From: Calonectria ilicicola
Taxonomy: Eukaryota; Ascomycota; Sordariomycetes; Hypocreales; Nectriaceae
DNA: 64,000 bases
Reading direction: 5' to 3'
Assembly: GCA_020809705.1 (NCBI GenBank)
Contig: CP085826.1
Coordinates: 1,736,001-1,800,000 of the forward strand
Shown one piece after another: positions 43,472 through 54,832 of the stretch (positions are counted from its first letter, which is position 1; each line of letters begins with the position of its first letter). Position numbers and translations under genes: made by a program. The notes under the pieces were generated by a model. It made no database searches. It saw only the letters and a list, made by a program, of their open reading frames with translations, and was not told the origin of the DNA.

Positions 43472-45135
43472 TCAGTTGGGTATTTCCAAGTCCCCGTTCC
43501 CAGAAGTGTCGCTCCCTGTCCTGGACCGCATCGTCCCCCGTTGCGTCTTGTGCAGCTCGACGAGCTCCCGCAGAGCACCCTGGACCAAGGCGCATACTGT
43601 GTCGTCGCATCCATGTGCGTCAATCTGGTGGGTTCGCCCGTCGGCTTCGAGACCCTTTAATAAAGAGTATGCATATTTCACCCCCTCACTGCTTACCTTC
43701 CGAAACAGATTTTTCGACAAGTAATCCAGCAGCGGCCGCTTTTCCCGCCCTGACAGCTGATGCGTTCCGACATCCGGGTCGGCGCTTAGCTCGGAGGCCT
43801 CTTGCACAATGATCCAGTCCATCATCTGCTCCAGCGACTTTTCTATGAGTATTGTCGAGTACTCGATTGAGATCTATAGAACAGAGTTTGGGTGTTAATA
43901 CATATATACACATGTCAAGTACTATAGGCAAGGTGATGGTGGTGGTGGTTGTGGTTTTGGGCGTGGGTGCTAGCTCGCTTGCTTACCTCTCGCTCAAACG
44001 CAACCGCCTGGTCGACACACTGGGGAAAGCCCTGGATCAGTATGCCTTTGCCGCTTGAGAAAATGTCCTTGACTCTGCGCTTCAACAGCATAGCAGTCAA
44101 TGATGGAGGGACTCTGGTAGATTTGTCAAGGCTGTCTTTGAGAAATTCGCCAAATATGGAACCCGGTCGGTTCTGTTCTTCTAGTAAAAGGCTGTCCACA
44201 GAAATGAGTTGCAGGTTTAACTCGTCTGCAGCTCTTTCAAGATGTGCCTCTTTTATTAAATCGGGTTGCCCTATTGAGAAAAAAAAACTTAGATTTGAAC
44301 TTGAAAATATAAAAAAGAAAAAAATTAAGAGATGAAGAAAGCAGCAAGAGAAAGAGCGGGAAATGTTGATTCGGTACCTATTACAAACACAATCGGGGCT
44401 CTTGGCTCAATAACCTCCTCAAGAGGATCCCAGTCGTCTGACAATATCTGTTCAGCCTGCTTCGTTAGCCACGGATCGGTAATCCTCTCATTCAGGGCCT
44501 GAATATCTTGATTGTTCAACGTTGGCTTGTTCTTCCTGCGCCTGATGGCGGCCTGGTGTAGGGATTCGAACTTGTCAATCTCACAGACGAGCTGGGCCAC
44601 GCGAGTCTCGCCGGCTTGGTATTCGAGCAAGGCGTTTGGGAGTCGCTGGGCTAGCACTGGGCATTTCTCCCTCAGAAGGCAGGTGAGATACGTGAGACCG
44701 AGCTGCTCTTCGCCTTTGCCTTTTGTTGCGTGTCATGCTCGTGTTAGTCGACAAATGGCCCGATTCTCTAGTTGGGATATTTTTTCTTTTGCAAGGTTTC
44801 ATACTATATCGCCTTCCGGCTGGAAAGACTAGAGTCACTTCTCCAGATGCTATGTTTCCCACGTCGTGAATTAGGCACATTATTATGGCATTCATCTCAT
44901 CTTCGCCGCTGAGCTATTGGAACAGGTGAGCTGACATGGAAAAAGACACCGGGGTTTGCTGTTGCCTGTCATCTCTCACCCCTGGATGCGCCAAACACAC
45001 CAGCGCCATCTGGTAAACATGTTCACTTAGACTGTCACTGTCACCGTCGGGCTTGGGCGCGGAGTGCGGCGAGTGCTTCAGGGCCTTGAGGCTCTCGATG
45101 GCTTCGAGGAAGGGGACGGGAGGCAACCGGGCCAT
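43472..45135 (-). CDS. HD-domain phosphohydrolase fused to a degenerate adenylate-kinase-like domain
   Basis: Five exons (minus): 44980-45135, 44805-44913, 44378-44719, 43987-44270 and 43472-43873; 430 aa. The N-terminal 190 residues form an HD fold like HDDC2/YfbR 5'-deoxynucleotidases: His39 (SEHVYQMAL), His68-Asp69 (LIHDVGNIASGE) and Asp137 (CEIDKFE) make the metal set. Around 198 a nucleoside-monophosphate-kinase-like domain starts: VFVIGQPDLIKEA replaces the P-loop GGPGSGKGT and keeps only the first Gly, Pro and Lys209. VPPSLTAMLLKR and GKGILIQGFPQCVDQAVAFE (GFPQ at 283-286 for GFPR) follow. Nucleotide binding is therefore doubtful. The acceptor of exon 3 could be 44719 or, six bases later, 44713. 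A 42-nt in-frame segment at 43655-43696 might also be spliced. I infer a nucleotide-metabolism enzyme with a regulatory pseudo-kinase domain. Confidence 0.7.
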
Positions 45136-46565
45136 TTTCTTGGTTCCTTCACAACATGAGGCTCAAAAATTAAAAAGGAACAAAAAGGATGGATGGATGG
45201 ATGAAACAAGGTCAGAGTTCGTGAGGCTCACAGAAACCCACGACAAGGCGGACTTGGGCTTGAACCATGTCGTGGGTTTGGCTTGGGACTGGGGTGTAGT
45301 GGCACGACAAGGATGGCGAGCCATCGTGTTGGTGATGCTTTTTTACGGGCCTGCAGATTGCGAAATGCAATGTATGTCGACGAATCGAGCCGAATGCGGC
45401 TTATTACTCTTGCATAGGGACTTCTGGCAGGGCGTGGCCATGTCACGGAAACTAGTTTGATGCCCCACGAATTGTTTCGCATCGGTTGTTGGCCGTGCCT
45501 AACCTGAAAGTAAGTCAGCTGCGGAGGGGGGCATAGCCAGGCAGACACCAGCTTATCAGCGAGCAAAGGAGCCAAGGAGAATGGAGTAGCAGAAGCGGTG
45601 GCGACGCTGTTAGTGTGTGGATGGGACGGACGGGCTGCTGGTGCTGCTCTGAAATTCGAGTTGTGAGAGGAGCGAGAGCTGCTGGTGGCCGCCGCGGGGA
45701 CTAATGAGTAGCAAGAGCCGGGGTGGTGGTGTGTGGTGGTGATATTCGGGCCAAAGCCATTTCATATCAGCCGCCGCTGCTGGGCTTGGTTGGCGAATCT
45801 GGCATTTGGCGTGGTGCACCATTTACGTCAGAAGGACGGGTGTAACCCAAACCAACCCACGCTCATGAACTTGACGGGACGGGCTTTAATTTCTTAAACG
45901 TGACCTCTCAGATGCGCTGCGCGAGGAGTATCATCAGGCTTGGCAGCAACACTGGTCTAGGTCCAAGGCAAAACACTGGTCGCTCGCATCTGGACTCACG
46001 GTAAAAAGCAAAAAACGGAAACAAAAAGACGTAAAAAAAAGTAAAACCACTAAAAAAACACACACCACCCACCCGACTCTCTAGAAACCAAACCCGCACA
46101 AAGCTCTCACTGTCCTACATGTACCATCCACTACCCTCTTCCGACTACTCACTACCCACCACCACACCCCAAGCCACACCCATCCCCAAATTACCCCACA
46201 CCGGCCTGTCCAGCTCCGGGAGAGCACCAACCGGGAAGCACTGGCCACCCCCCCTACCGCCCGCTAACTCTTGCCCCATTTCAGCCCGTCTCCAGTACTT
46301 TCTCCAGTGCTTTCTCAGCGATTACGGAGCCGTCGCTCCCGTTGCCGCAGCCCGACTGAGCCTCGGTCCCTCAGTGGTGCAGCCACACCTCGCTCGCAAT
46401 GTCGCTTGGCAATGACAATTTCAACTCCAAAGAAAATCCCCAACACCAGCTTTTGCCCCTCGGCCTTTTGCCTCACCCCCCGTGACCCTGCGCCGCCGCT
46501 GCCGCCCCATCTCCTCCCGAGCCGCTTGCATCGCCCGTGTCCGAGCCGTAGACCACTGAGGAGCC
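45136..46565. other. 1.4-kb divergent intergenic region (HD-fusion gene and HIT gene)
   Basis: Contains both promoters. The HIT side is C/A-rich (46060-46290), typical of fungal leaders. A GGAT run is at 45187-45203. No gene supported. Confidence 0.4.
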
Positions 46566-47150
46566 ATGTTTGACCCGTCGCCGTCGCCCTCGGGCTGCTC
46601 CTGTCCGTTCTGCGCCATCGCCGAGCATTACAAGCCATTCAACCCGGCCAATCCCCCCGAGCAGTCTGATCACTCCATCGACCACGAGCTCCTCAGCCCC
46701 GCCTCCTTTGTCGTGCTGTCGACCCCCGACGTCATTGCCTTCCTCGACATCCTGCCCCTTAGCCACGGCCACCTGCTGCTGTGCCCCCGCGAGCACCGCG
46801 AGAAACTCACCGACACGACCCGCGACGAGGCCGCTCACCTGGGCCGCTACCTGCGCATCCTCTCCAAGGCCATGATCCGTGCGACGGGCATTGAGGACTG
46901 GAACGTGGTGCAGAACAATGGCGCCGCCGCCGCCCAGGTCGTGCCGCACATGCACTTTCACATCATCCCGCGACCCGAGATTCGCGCCAGCGGACGCTTC
47001 AGCGAGAGCTTCACCATGTTCGGCCGCGGTCAGCGCCAAGAGCTGGATGACGATGAGGCGGTCCAGCTGGCTGAAGAATTGCGACAGAGCATTGCCGCTG
47101 TTGTGAGAGAGGAGGAAGATGAGGAGCTTGAGCTTAAAGCTAAACTATAG
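46566..47150 (+). CDS. HIT (histidine triad) family nucleotide hydrolase
   Basis: Intronless, 194 aa. The triad is HMHFH at His128, His130 and His132, followed by IIPRPE. The upstream half shows FLDILPLSHGHLLLCPREH and a CSCPFC cluster (Cys11, 13, 16) that may bind zinc, as in Hint proteins. NVVQNNGAAAAQVVPHMHFH is the classical active-site strand. Family knowledge: HIT enzymes hydrolyse nucleotidyl phosphoramidates or dinucleotides, with the middle His attacking the phosphate. The C-terminal tail is acidic. The ATG is at 46566 (GAGCCATGTTT). Substrate cannot be fixed by sequence. Very GC-rich codon use. Confidence 0.9.
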   Translation: MFDPSPSPSGCSCPFCAIAEHYKPFNPANPPEQSDHSIDHELLSPASFVVLSTPDVIAFLDILPLSHGHLLLCPREHREKLTDTTRDEAAHLGRYLRILSKAMIRATGIEDWNVVQNNGAAAAQVVPHMHFHIIPRPEIRASGRFSESFTMFGRGQRQELDDDEAVQLAEELRQSIAAVVREEEDEELELKAKL

Positions 47151-47345
47151 CGCACAAGCCATTGCTCGAGGTATACCGGGACTTGAAGTATACCTCAGTG
47201 TCAAGTGTGCGCCCCTGCTAGAATTTGATCATTCAAGTTCTTTTTTGCCAATTTTTTTTTACTATTCATATACCCCGTTGTCGGGGCATCTAATAACTAA
47301 TTTGTAAGTACTCGTCTATTCATTTCCCTTGATTCCTAGCATCAT

Positions 47346-48396
47346 TTACTCATCATCGCCAAAGAAGACCTCCACACCAGTGGGCAGGAAGGTTCCGTCG
47401 CACACCTTGAATCGATCCTTGATGCCGTCAATGGCAGCCACCTCTTCCTCGGACAGCTCCCAGTCAATATCGCGGTTGGCCACGATTCGTACAGGGGTGA
47501 CACTCTTGGGGATGACGCTCCAGCCCTTCTGGAGACCCCAGACGAGCAGAACCTGCTGCACAGACTTGCCCTTGCTCTCGGCAATCTTGGCGAGGGCCTC
47601 GTTCTTGTACAGGGGCGAGTCGGTCGAGCCCAGGCATGAGTAGCCCGTGCTGTGGATGCCCTTTGAGGTGTTGTAGGCGACAAGCTTGGGGGAGGGTCTG
47701 CAAGGGTGCAGCTCAATCTGGTTGACAGCGGGGACAATCTGGCGGGGCCGGGTCAGCAAAACATGATAAGGGCATAATTGGGTACAAGCACAAGCACACG
47801 TACCGTGGTGTCGGGGTGGCTGAGCAGCTCCTCGAGGTGGGTGATGCCAAAGTTGGAGACGCCAATGTTGCGCACCTTGCCTGTGCCGACGAGCTTCTGC
47901 AGCTCGTGCCAGGTCTTGATGTAGTTCCAGTCGTCATAGTGCTTCTTCAGGTCATCCGGGTCAGTCGAGCTGGGCCAGTGCATCAGGTACAAGTCGACGT
48001 AGTCGGTGCCCAGGTTCTCGAGGCTGCGGTCGATGGCCTCGGGCACGCGCTTGTGCCAGGGGTTGTCGAGCTTGGTGGTCAGCCAGATCTGGTCGCGAGC
48101 CACGCCAGAGTCCTTGATGCCCTTGCCGACATCCTTTTCGTTGCCGTAGGCAAAGGCTGTGTCGACGTGGCGGTATCCGGCGCGGAGAGCGGCCTCGACG
48201 GCCTTGGAGACCTCCTCAGGAGAAGACTGCCATGTGCCAAGGCCAAAGGCGGGGATCTTGTCACCCGTGTTGAGGGTAAAAGTACGGCTGGGAATTGTTA
48301 GCGTTGTTTTTTGTTCATATTCTTTTTTTTTCCCTTCTGGGAGTGAATGGGGGGAGGGGGGTTGATCTCGTACTCGGTCTGATTAGGAGCAGTCAT
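47346..48396 (-). CDS. NADP-dependent aldo-keto reductase, Gld1/Gcy1-like glycerol dehydrogenase
   Basis: Three exons (minus): 48374-48396, 47804-48287 and 47346-47738; introns of 86 and 65 nt; 299 aa. The short first exon (MTAPNQT) splices through a GTACGA donor to RTFTLNTGDKIPAFGLGTW, the AKR N terminus. Catalytic tetrad residues are visible in DTAFAYGNE (Asp, Tyr), LTTKLDN (Lys) and YLMHWPSS (His). NIGVSNFGI, AVNQIELHP, STGYSCLGS and VIPKSV follow, and the ending FFGDDE matches Gld1-type enzymes. Family knowledge: reduces glyceraldehyde or dihydroxyacetone-type carbonyls with NADPH, used in glycerol metabolism and osmotic responses. Converges on the HIT gene with a 195-bp gap. The donor of intron 1 is weak, so the first seven residues are less certain. 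Confidence 0.9.
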
Positions 48397-49549
48397 GATG
48401 AACTCTGTATTATTTCACGTAGATGGTGTAAGATGGGCAACGATGGGCTTGCAACTCGACAGACTCAAGGAGCAAGAAAAGAAGAGAGGAATAGAAGAAT
48501 AGAGAAAGACGATAAAAGAAGAAATCCACGTCCATTGCTGTCCTATTTCTACTCTTGCGACAAGAGCTCATCACCCCGCTTCCACCACCATGACGCGCCC
48601 CCCCACCAACTTGACAGGCGACATGATGGCCCGGCGCAAGCGCACACTCGGCCAGCGCAGGCCTCAGATTGGTGCGCATACTTGTTCTCTGATAATCCCC
48701 CACTAGGCAAAAAACCGACCGGCCGTCAGAACCTGGGGCCAGAAACAAAGCTTTCCCGTATCCAGTAAACAGGGCGCCGGTGTACAGAACAGAGAAAAAA
48801 AAACGGGCATGGCTCGGTCATGGAGACTCCGAAAGGTAAGCACGCCAATCACAGCGTGGGCCTAGCCAAGGTGACCCCATTCGCAAACCATGACACTATG
48901 TTTTTTTCGAGCATTTCTTTGGCGTGCTTATCAGGTGGGCAAGCAATGGTCGCTGAGCCCACCGTCTCGGAACCTGGGACCGAGCTATTTTTTTTTCTCC
49001 TAGGGGTAAGGGTGCAAGGACCTGGGTGGTTTTGACAAGAGTGGATTTGAATGAGGCTACTACTACTATAACCGCTCGAATCAAGATAGACGATGCTAAG
49101 ACCCCCTCCGTGGAGAAGTGGAATAGAGAGGCGCCAAGGCTAAGATACCGAATTCTCCATGGCGGAGGGGAGAGAGGTATTTAAAAGCTCGCAAAGGCCC
49201 GTAGAGATAGGAGAGTGGGTTATTGTTCTTGTCACGGGAGATTGGGTAGGGGGGACTGGGTTTACACCAAAGTACAAAGAGGCGAGTGTTGTGTGTGTTG
49301 TGTCATGTTGTGTGTGAATACCTATTACCCAAATATTCAAACCTCCCATCCCCAATTCCCCCCGGAACCAATTTATATCCATCACCATCTAAGAATTTTA
49401 ATCACATCATTACCCTTTTTTTCTCGATATTTTTTTTTCTTTTTGACAATTTCAAAACCAAACCGCCCCCCCCCCCAGATGTTAAACCATTTGTTCCGTC
49501 CGGTAATGCATCCCCTCCCTCTCTCCTTTCCTCGTTCACGGTCACCAAT
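48397..49549. other. 1.15-kb intergenic upstream of the reductase and downstream of the bHLH gene
   Basis: T/C-rich and A-rich tracts (for example a C run at 49469-49478) but no recognisable gene or repeat. Includes the bHLH 3' UTR. Confidence 0.4.
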
Positions 49550-50625
49550 TCACACAACACACCCGGCCAACCTGCCCCGCAACTCCCTCCTCTCCCGCTC
49601 CAGCCTCGCCGTCTGCCTCTCCAGCGCCCGGATCCGCTCCGTCGCCAGGTCCAGCACCTCGGCCTTGCTCACGCGCTTCTCGCCCACGCCCCGCCCGCCG
49701 GCCCCCGCGACCCCGGACCCCTTGGCGGGGAGCACCGCCAGCAGCCGCTCAAAGTGCGCGTTGAGCCGCTTGCGGTACTGCTGCTCCACCTGGTTGTGCG
49801 CCTCGCGCGCCTTGACGTCCTCGACCGTCTCCGAGGGCCGCTGCGGGAGCGTGTTGGGCTTCTTGCGCGGTGCTCGCGATGCTGTGCGTAGCTGCGCCTG
49901 GGATCGCTTCCTGGATCGGCTAGAAGAAGATGATGCCGCTGCTGCTGCACCTCGCTTGCGCTTGGGCGGGACCGGAGAGGTGACGGTGGCGTCGTCCTGC
50001 TCATCGTCATCATCATTGTCGTCGTACTCATCCTCGCGCGCCGAGTCGTCCGAGAGATCGTCTGCCATGGGCGGCGTGGGCAAGAACGGCACGGGTGAGG
50101 TATGGGTGGGCCAGATGCCGGTACCGCCGGGGGCGTAAAGGGTAGGGTTCGGGGCGCTGGTGATGGCGTACCGGCCCGGGAGAGCGGCGGCGGCGGCAGC
50201 TCGGCGTCCCATGTGGAGCGGCAGCTGGCCGGCCGGGACGTCGGCGATGGCAGCGTATGCGCCGCCGGATGAAAAGTCCCCAAAGGATGTGTCAAGGTAA
50301 GAAAAATCGCCCACCGGGGACGGGAAGAGAGCGTGGTCGATACTAGAGTTTTCCGGCGAGTTCAGCGTCGTCTGTTTGCCCCCCCATCGTGTGTTAGTCT
50401 TTGGTGTGTGTGGCTTTGCTCGTTTTGGTGGTGAGAACTTACCGGCGACTCGGCACCAAATGGACTCGCATCGAGTCCCGCATACGACATGGAAGTCGCT
50501 CCAATACCGCTAATCCATGAAACGTCTGCCCCCTCAACCCTTCGGCCCATCGATACGCCGCCGTCAGCTGTGGCGACCTCGAGGTATGTCGAACCCATCA
50601 TGTTTGCGGTGGTGGTGGTGGTCAT
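49550..50625 (-). CDS. Basic helix-loop-helix transcription factor
   Basis: Two exons, 50443-50625 and 49550-50371 (minus), with a 71-nt phase-0 intron joining GAESP to TTLNSPENS; 334 aa. The C-terminal quarter is a bHLH domain: basic region AREAHNQVEQQYRKRLN (His-x3-Glu-x3-Arg pattern for E-box contact), helix 1 HFERLLAVLP, a Gly/Ala-rich loop, helix 2 VSKAEVLDLATERIRALE, and a following leucine-heptad-like RQTARLERERRELRGRL. A basic, serine-rich stretch (KRKRG, RSRKRS) could be the nuclear signal, and DDNDDDDEQDD an acidic patch. The N terminus is low complexity. Target genes unknown. The promoter has a TATA box and the leader contains three uORFs. Confidence 0.9.
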
Positions 50626-50634
50626 TATTCGATG

Positions 50635-50883
50635 CTATTCTGCGAAACCCATCAAGAATAGGAAATTCGCTGTTTAAACACCGTCATCACGTATCAATCA
50701 GTTTTTTTCTTGGTTTGTTTTTTTTCCTTTTCCTCGTGTCTTCGTGTTCGCTTTTCTTCCCTGTTCGTTTCTTGCTTTGCTTGCTTTTTTTTGCTTGTTT
50801 TTTTATACGCAGTTTAGCAGACGGCAGTGCTTTAGTCTCGCGTTGGGACGGGTATCTCGACGGGTCGAGAAGCCGAAAGCCAT
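50635..50883 (-). promoter_or_regulatory. Leader of the bHLH mRNA with three uORFs
   Basis: Reading the minus strand towards the bHLH ATG at 50625, three ATGs open short frames: 50883-50803 (26 aa, MAFGFSTRRDTR...), 50687-50652 (11 aa) and 50652-50635 (5 aa, ends 9 nt before the main ATG). The last two overlap by one base. If the transcript starts near the TATA box at 51110, all three lie in the leader and could throttle translation. Confidence 0.5.
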
Positions 50884-51100
50884 CACGTAGCGGTCCTGTT
50901 TGTCGCGACTTGCGGCTTTTGTGGTAGAAGAAAAAAAAGGATCTTGTTTTCTTTTTTTCCCTCCTTTGTTTTTCCCTTCTCTCTCCGCCTCGCTTGCTAT
51001 GGCTTCCTGTGGTAGAGACGAAGGCGGCGGGTAACACGCAACGTTTGCTTTACTATGCGAGGCAGAAGAACTATCCAACCCCTCCCAGCGACAGAGACCC

Positions 51101-51110
51101 TCTTTATATA
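51101..51110 (-). promoter_or_regulatory. TATA box of the bHLH gene
   Basis: On the minus strand the sequence reads TATATAAAGA, a strong TATA match about 485 bp before the bHLH ATG. Immediately upstream is an A20 tract (T run at 51117-51136 on the plus strand), often nucleosome-excluding. Confidence 0.5.
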
Positions 51111-51136
51111 CCCAGCTTTTTTTTTTTTTTTTTTTT

Positions 51137-53752
51137 GTTATGCTATTTTTTCCTTTCCCTTGTTTGCTCCTCTCTCTCCTTGTGCACAATTTGCCAAGCC
51201 TTTTACGATGCGGAGGGCGCGGAGCGGGGTCCGCGAAAGAGGGCCTAGGGGGCGTTGGGCAGGCGAAGCACACAGGAGCGAAGAGGGTTTTGGCTGCTGC
51301 TGGGCCATGTCAGAGTCACATTTCCCAATGCATCCATCCCATCACCCTATGGCGTAGGCGAGCGGAAAAGCCACGGACTCGCGGGTCTGGCCCGTCGTCG
51401 AAAAGTCCGGGGAGGGCCACCCAATGTAGACGAGCCAAGAAGCCTTGGCAGCCCAGTCTGAGGATTCGATTAGCAAATCCTCGCCCCGGGATACATAAAA
51501 AACGTAAGGGCTTGCTCCATCAGGAGGACGGGCCATGTCCTTGTGATTCAATTTTTCTGCAAACCCTGCTGTAAAATTGGGAAATAATAGCCTGCTGTTG
51601 AGAAAAAGAAGGACATGTCTGTTTGTGCCCCAGACTAGAGATGAGATGGGGCGGAATTGCGTCGAGGTTCCGTCTTTGTTCTTACATACATACAGACATA
51701 CATATGCGTTGTGAGGTGAGGGTGTAGCACATCCCCTGCCGCTTTGATGATGGGCTTGACCACTACATACTACATATGCAGTGCGCTGCGCAAACACACC
51801 ACACACACGCACGCGCTCGGCCAACGAGCTTTGCTCCTGGTGCCTTTTTGCAGCTGTATGTTTTTTCAATCCCTTGGCTTGGACATGCGGCTTGCATAGG
51901 TCTTGACTAACGGACCGCCTCCTCCTCTCCTCCCCCCCCCCTCACCGGGTCCAGGATTAGGTAGGGCAGGGCAATGCCATGAAAAGAGAGAGTGAGGATC
52001 GGCGATTGCAAGGCCTTGGAGAGGTTGTGGAACTGGCATTGTATCATGGGCAGCGCCAAGCTGGCTTAAGCGCTGTCCTTTTGCTTCGCCCGTGGGCCCT
52101 TTGCTTTTTAATTTACGAGCGGAACGAGCTGGGCAGATCAAGGGAGAAGGAGAAAAAAAGATGAGACGGCTCGAGTTGGGGTGACCTACCGATCGAGATG
52201 TGTGTTACACGCCGCTTCACAACGTCGCATTCTTCTGCTCATTGATCCATGCCAGCTCTCTTGCAGACGCCACAGAGAGAAGAGGAGAAAGCATTTTCCC
52301 TCCCCCTCTTGTTGACTTGGGGCTACTGGTACCATGCAGCTGCCCAGCCATGAGAAAGCTGATAGCTCAGGTTTTGAAGGTGAAGGAAAAAAAAAGGTCT
52401 TGATAGAAACACACGCTGGCCCACCTCGGCAAGGTCGGATTCGGCCACTTGCAGTGCCACACATGCTCGTTCTTGCGAGCCCATTCGCAGACCGTCCTGC
52501 CATTGCAGGGCTCGGTCTGCCGATGGAGTGAGTGTACGTCTGCCTGCTTGGCGCCGCGTTTTGCTTGTGTGCATCATGTACCGTCTCGACTGGCTCGGAT
52601 GGCGCTGCCGGACATTCGGTGCTTCGGACCGGCGAGCACACTGGAACTTGTAATTCTATTCTCAGTTCAATTCTGAGGAGGGAAGGGGGGGGGGGCGAGT
52701 AGATTTCACAGAGGCTTTGCTATCTTTTGTTTTAATTTTCTATCACTGCTTTCTTAAGCTGTTGAGGGGAATGCTCGGTTTGCAGCTAAGCAAAACCACA
52801 CCCATTGCGATAAACAAAACACTGTACTCGTCGCATCAGTAGCCTCAAAACCCACCGCCGCAAATCCCATCTCACCCGCTCGCTTGGCACGCAAACAAGA
52901 CCCTTAAAACTCCACAGCTCACACAGACGATTTGCCGTTCCCATGTTCCCCAGAAAACTCCATCTCAGCCCTACCCGGATCGCGCCGTAGCGTGCCAGAT
53001 TCTGGGGTAAGAGCTTCACCCCCTCCTCGAGGAGGCACGGCGGGCATCAAAGGAAAAAATAAGACCGAACGATAATCTCGTCAGCCCCAAAATCGGCTCC
53101 TGGGCCAATAATGATGAACCATGGATGACGGGGTATCAACGTGGACTGCAGGGGTGGTCATGAACTTGATGCGGCTTTTTTGCAGATATCCCAGCGTTTT
53201 TTACATGATGGAAACGAAGCTTGGACAGAAGGATCTGGGGGGATTGGAAGGGCTTGACGATGCTGCACGCGTATATATGAATGGGGGGTTTGTCCTGGAT
53301 CCCCAAATGCAAAGCAGCTCGCTGGCCCTCTTTTTTTCTCGTCAAAGTGGAGATGCAGTCAAGATGCACTCATGGGCGGAGCAGTGGGCGACACGGAGCA
53401 AAATCCCGGGGAAATGGTCAATCCAAAGAGAAGCATCATTCATTCATTGATGCAGAAGAGTCCAGCAAAGAGGATGTGACGCATTCTTGGAAGCTAATCA
53501 TGGAGGGGATATTACAGTCGATGAGGAACAAACGCCCACGAGACGACCACCCAACCCTCTCAACCAGAGACCGACAACAGAGACATGTAGCGCCACATGT
53601 CTGAAATGTATTCCGCCGTTACCGGGACCGAACCAAGCACCATCTAGTCAAACAAGTCACGAACCAAAGACACATAGGGAATTTGTGAGGGAGCGCAGGA
53701 GCAGAGGGGACGCGCCATCGCGCCCATGCATCCGTGTCTGTGTCTGCTTACG
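51137..53752. other. 2.6-kb gene-free region
   Basis: Short frames without similarity or codon bias; C and G homopolymers (51927-51942, 52685-52694). It must contain the distal bHLH promoter and the 3' UTR of the acidic-protein gene. Nothing else identified. Confidence 0.4.
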
Positions 53753-54646
53753 CTAAGCAGCGGTCTCTTCGGCAGGCTCCTCAGCAGGCTCAACCGCCTT
53801 GGTCTTCTTGGTCGGGGGCTCGTCTGTTGATGGGGGGAAAAGAGGGGTCAGCGCGTTTTCCAAGGCGATAGAGGGCCGATGCACGCATCAAGGGGATCCA
53901 TCAGAACTTACCAGCAGATTCTTCTTCGTTGGTCGCATCAATGTCGCGCTTGCCGTTGGCCTTCTTGGCATCGCCGTTGGTGTGGCCATTGGCCTTGGGA
54001 GCCTCATCGTCATCCTCGGCATCCTCAGCGTCTTCCTCCTCCTCCTCTTCCTCTTCTTCCTCAGCGGCACCCTTGGCCTTCTTGGTCTCTACGTGACCGT
54101 TTGTGGGCTCAGTGCCTTCCTCTTCCTCTTCCTCCTCCTCAAGCTCCTCCTCATCTTCTTCATCGTCTTCCTCAGGACCTGCCTCGTCGTCGGTGGAGAC
54201 ATACCTGATTGCGTGGCTTGGTCAGCGCGTGTCCATTTGTCATCGGGAAAAATCGCAGGGCAAGGGAACGGGAGTGCAATTGATGGCGACCGCAAGAATG
54301 AGATGGCTGGATCATGGGCATGCGGCTGGTGATGGATGAAGCGGTGCAGCTATCGCAAGCTTGCTGGGCCAACGATAAGCAGGGCGCGCATGCGACGTCA
54401 CCAAGGCGCACCACCTTTGCGCTGGGCGCATTGGCCATAGCCAGCGGCTCTGTCGCAAAGCTCGCGCAGTTGGGGTTGCGACAGCAAATGCGATTGCGCC
54501 AACCCGCCGCAAAACAACCAAAAACACATTGAGCAACACTAGAAAAAGAGAAAAAAAACTTACTCCTCCTCCTCCTCACCGTCAGACTCCTCGGGGAGGG
54601 AGACAAGCTCTTCCTCCTCTTCCTGACCTCGTCGGCTGCGAACCAT
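53753..54646 (-). CDS. Small, extremely acidic protein of unknown function
   Basis: Three exons (minus): 54564-54646, 53912-54204 and 53823-53753; introns of 359 and 88 nt; 148 aa. The start MVRSRRGQ is basic. More than half of the rest is Glu or Asp, in runs such as EEDDEEDEEELEEEE, separated by short KKAKG, KKANGKRD and PPTKKTKAVEP patches that look like nuclear signals. The GTAAGT donors and CAG acceptors, and a continuous frame over both joins, support expression. The composition resembles acidic histone-chaperone tails and nucleolar proteins, but I see no defined domain. The first intron is the longest in the window. The promoter carries GA/CT repeats. Confidence 0.65.
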
Positions 54647-54796
54647 GGTTACTGCTGGGGTGTGTAGTTTGTGGGGTTGGTTTGCGATGAGAAGAGGACT
54701 TCGTGCAACAGAGAGCAACAATGATGGTGAGCACTTGAAGGGATGATGATGAGAGGGAGAAACGGAGAATGGGAGAGAGATGGGCAAGAAAAGAGC

Positions 54797-54827
<31 letters not shown>

Positions 54828-54832
54828 GAGAG
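54797..54832. repeat. (GA)n microsatellite
   Basis: An almost pure GAGAGA run of 36 bases about 150 bp upstream of the acidic-protein ATG. On the gene's strand it is a CT tract, common in fungal leaders and core promoters. Confidence 0.85.

Noticed and set aside
49215..50138. Plus-strand frame of 307 codons
   Set aside because: Antisense of the bHLH gene with Ser/Pro/Arg low complexity; the bHLH domain on the other strand is unambiguous.
51342..51869. Minus-strand open frame of 175 codons
   Set aside because: No domain, irregular composition, and no splice-compatible extension; treated as chance.
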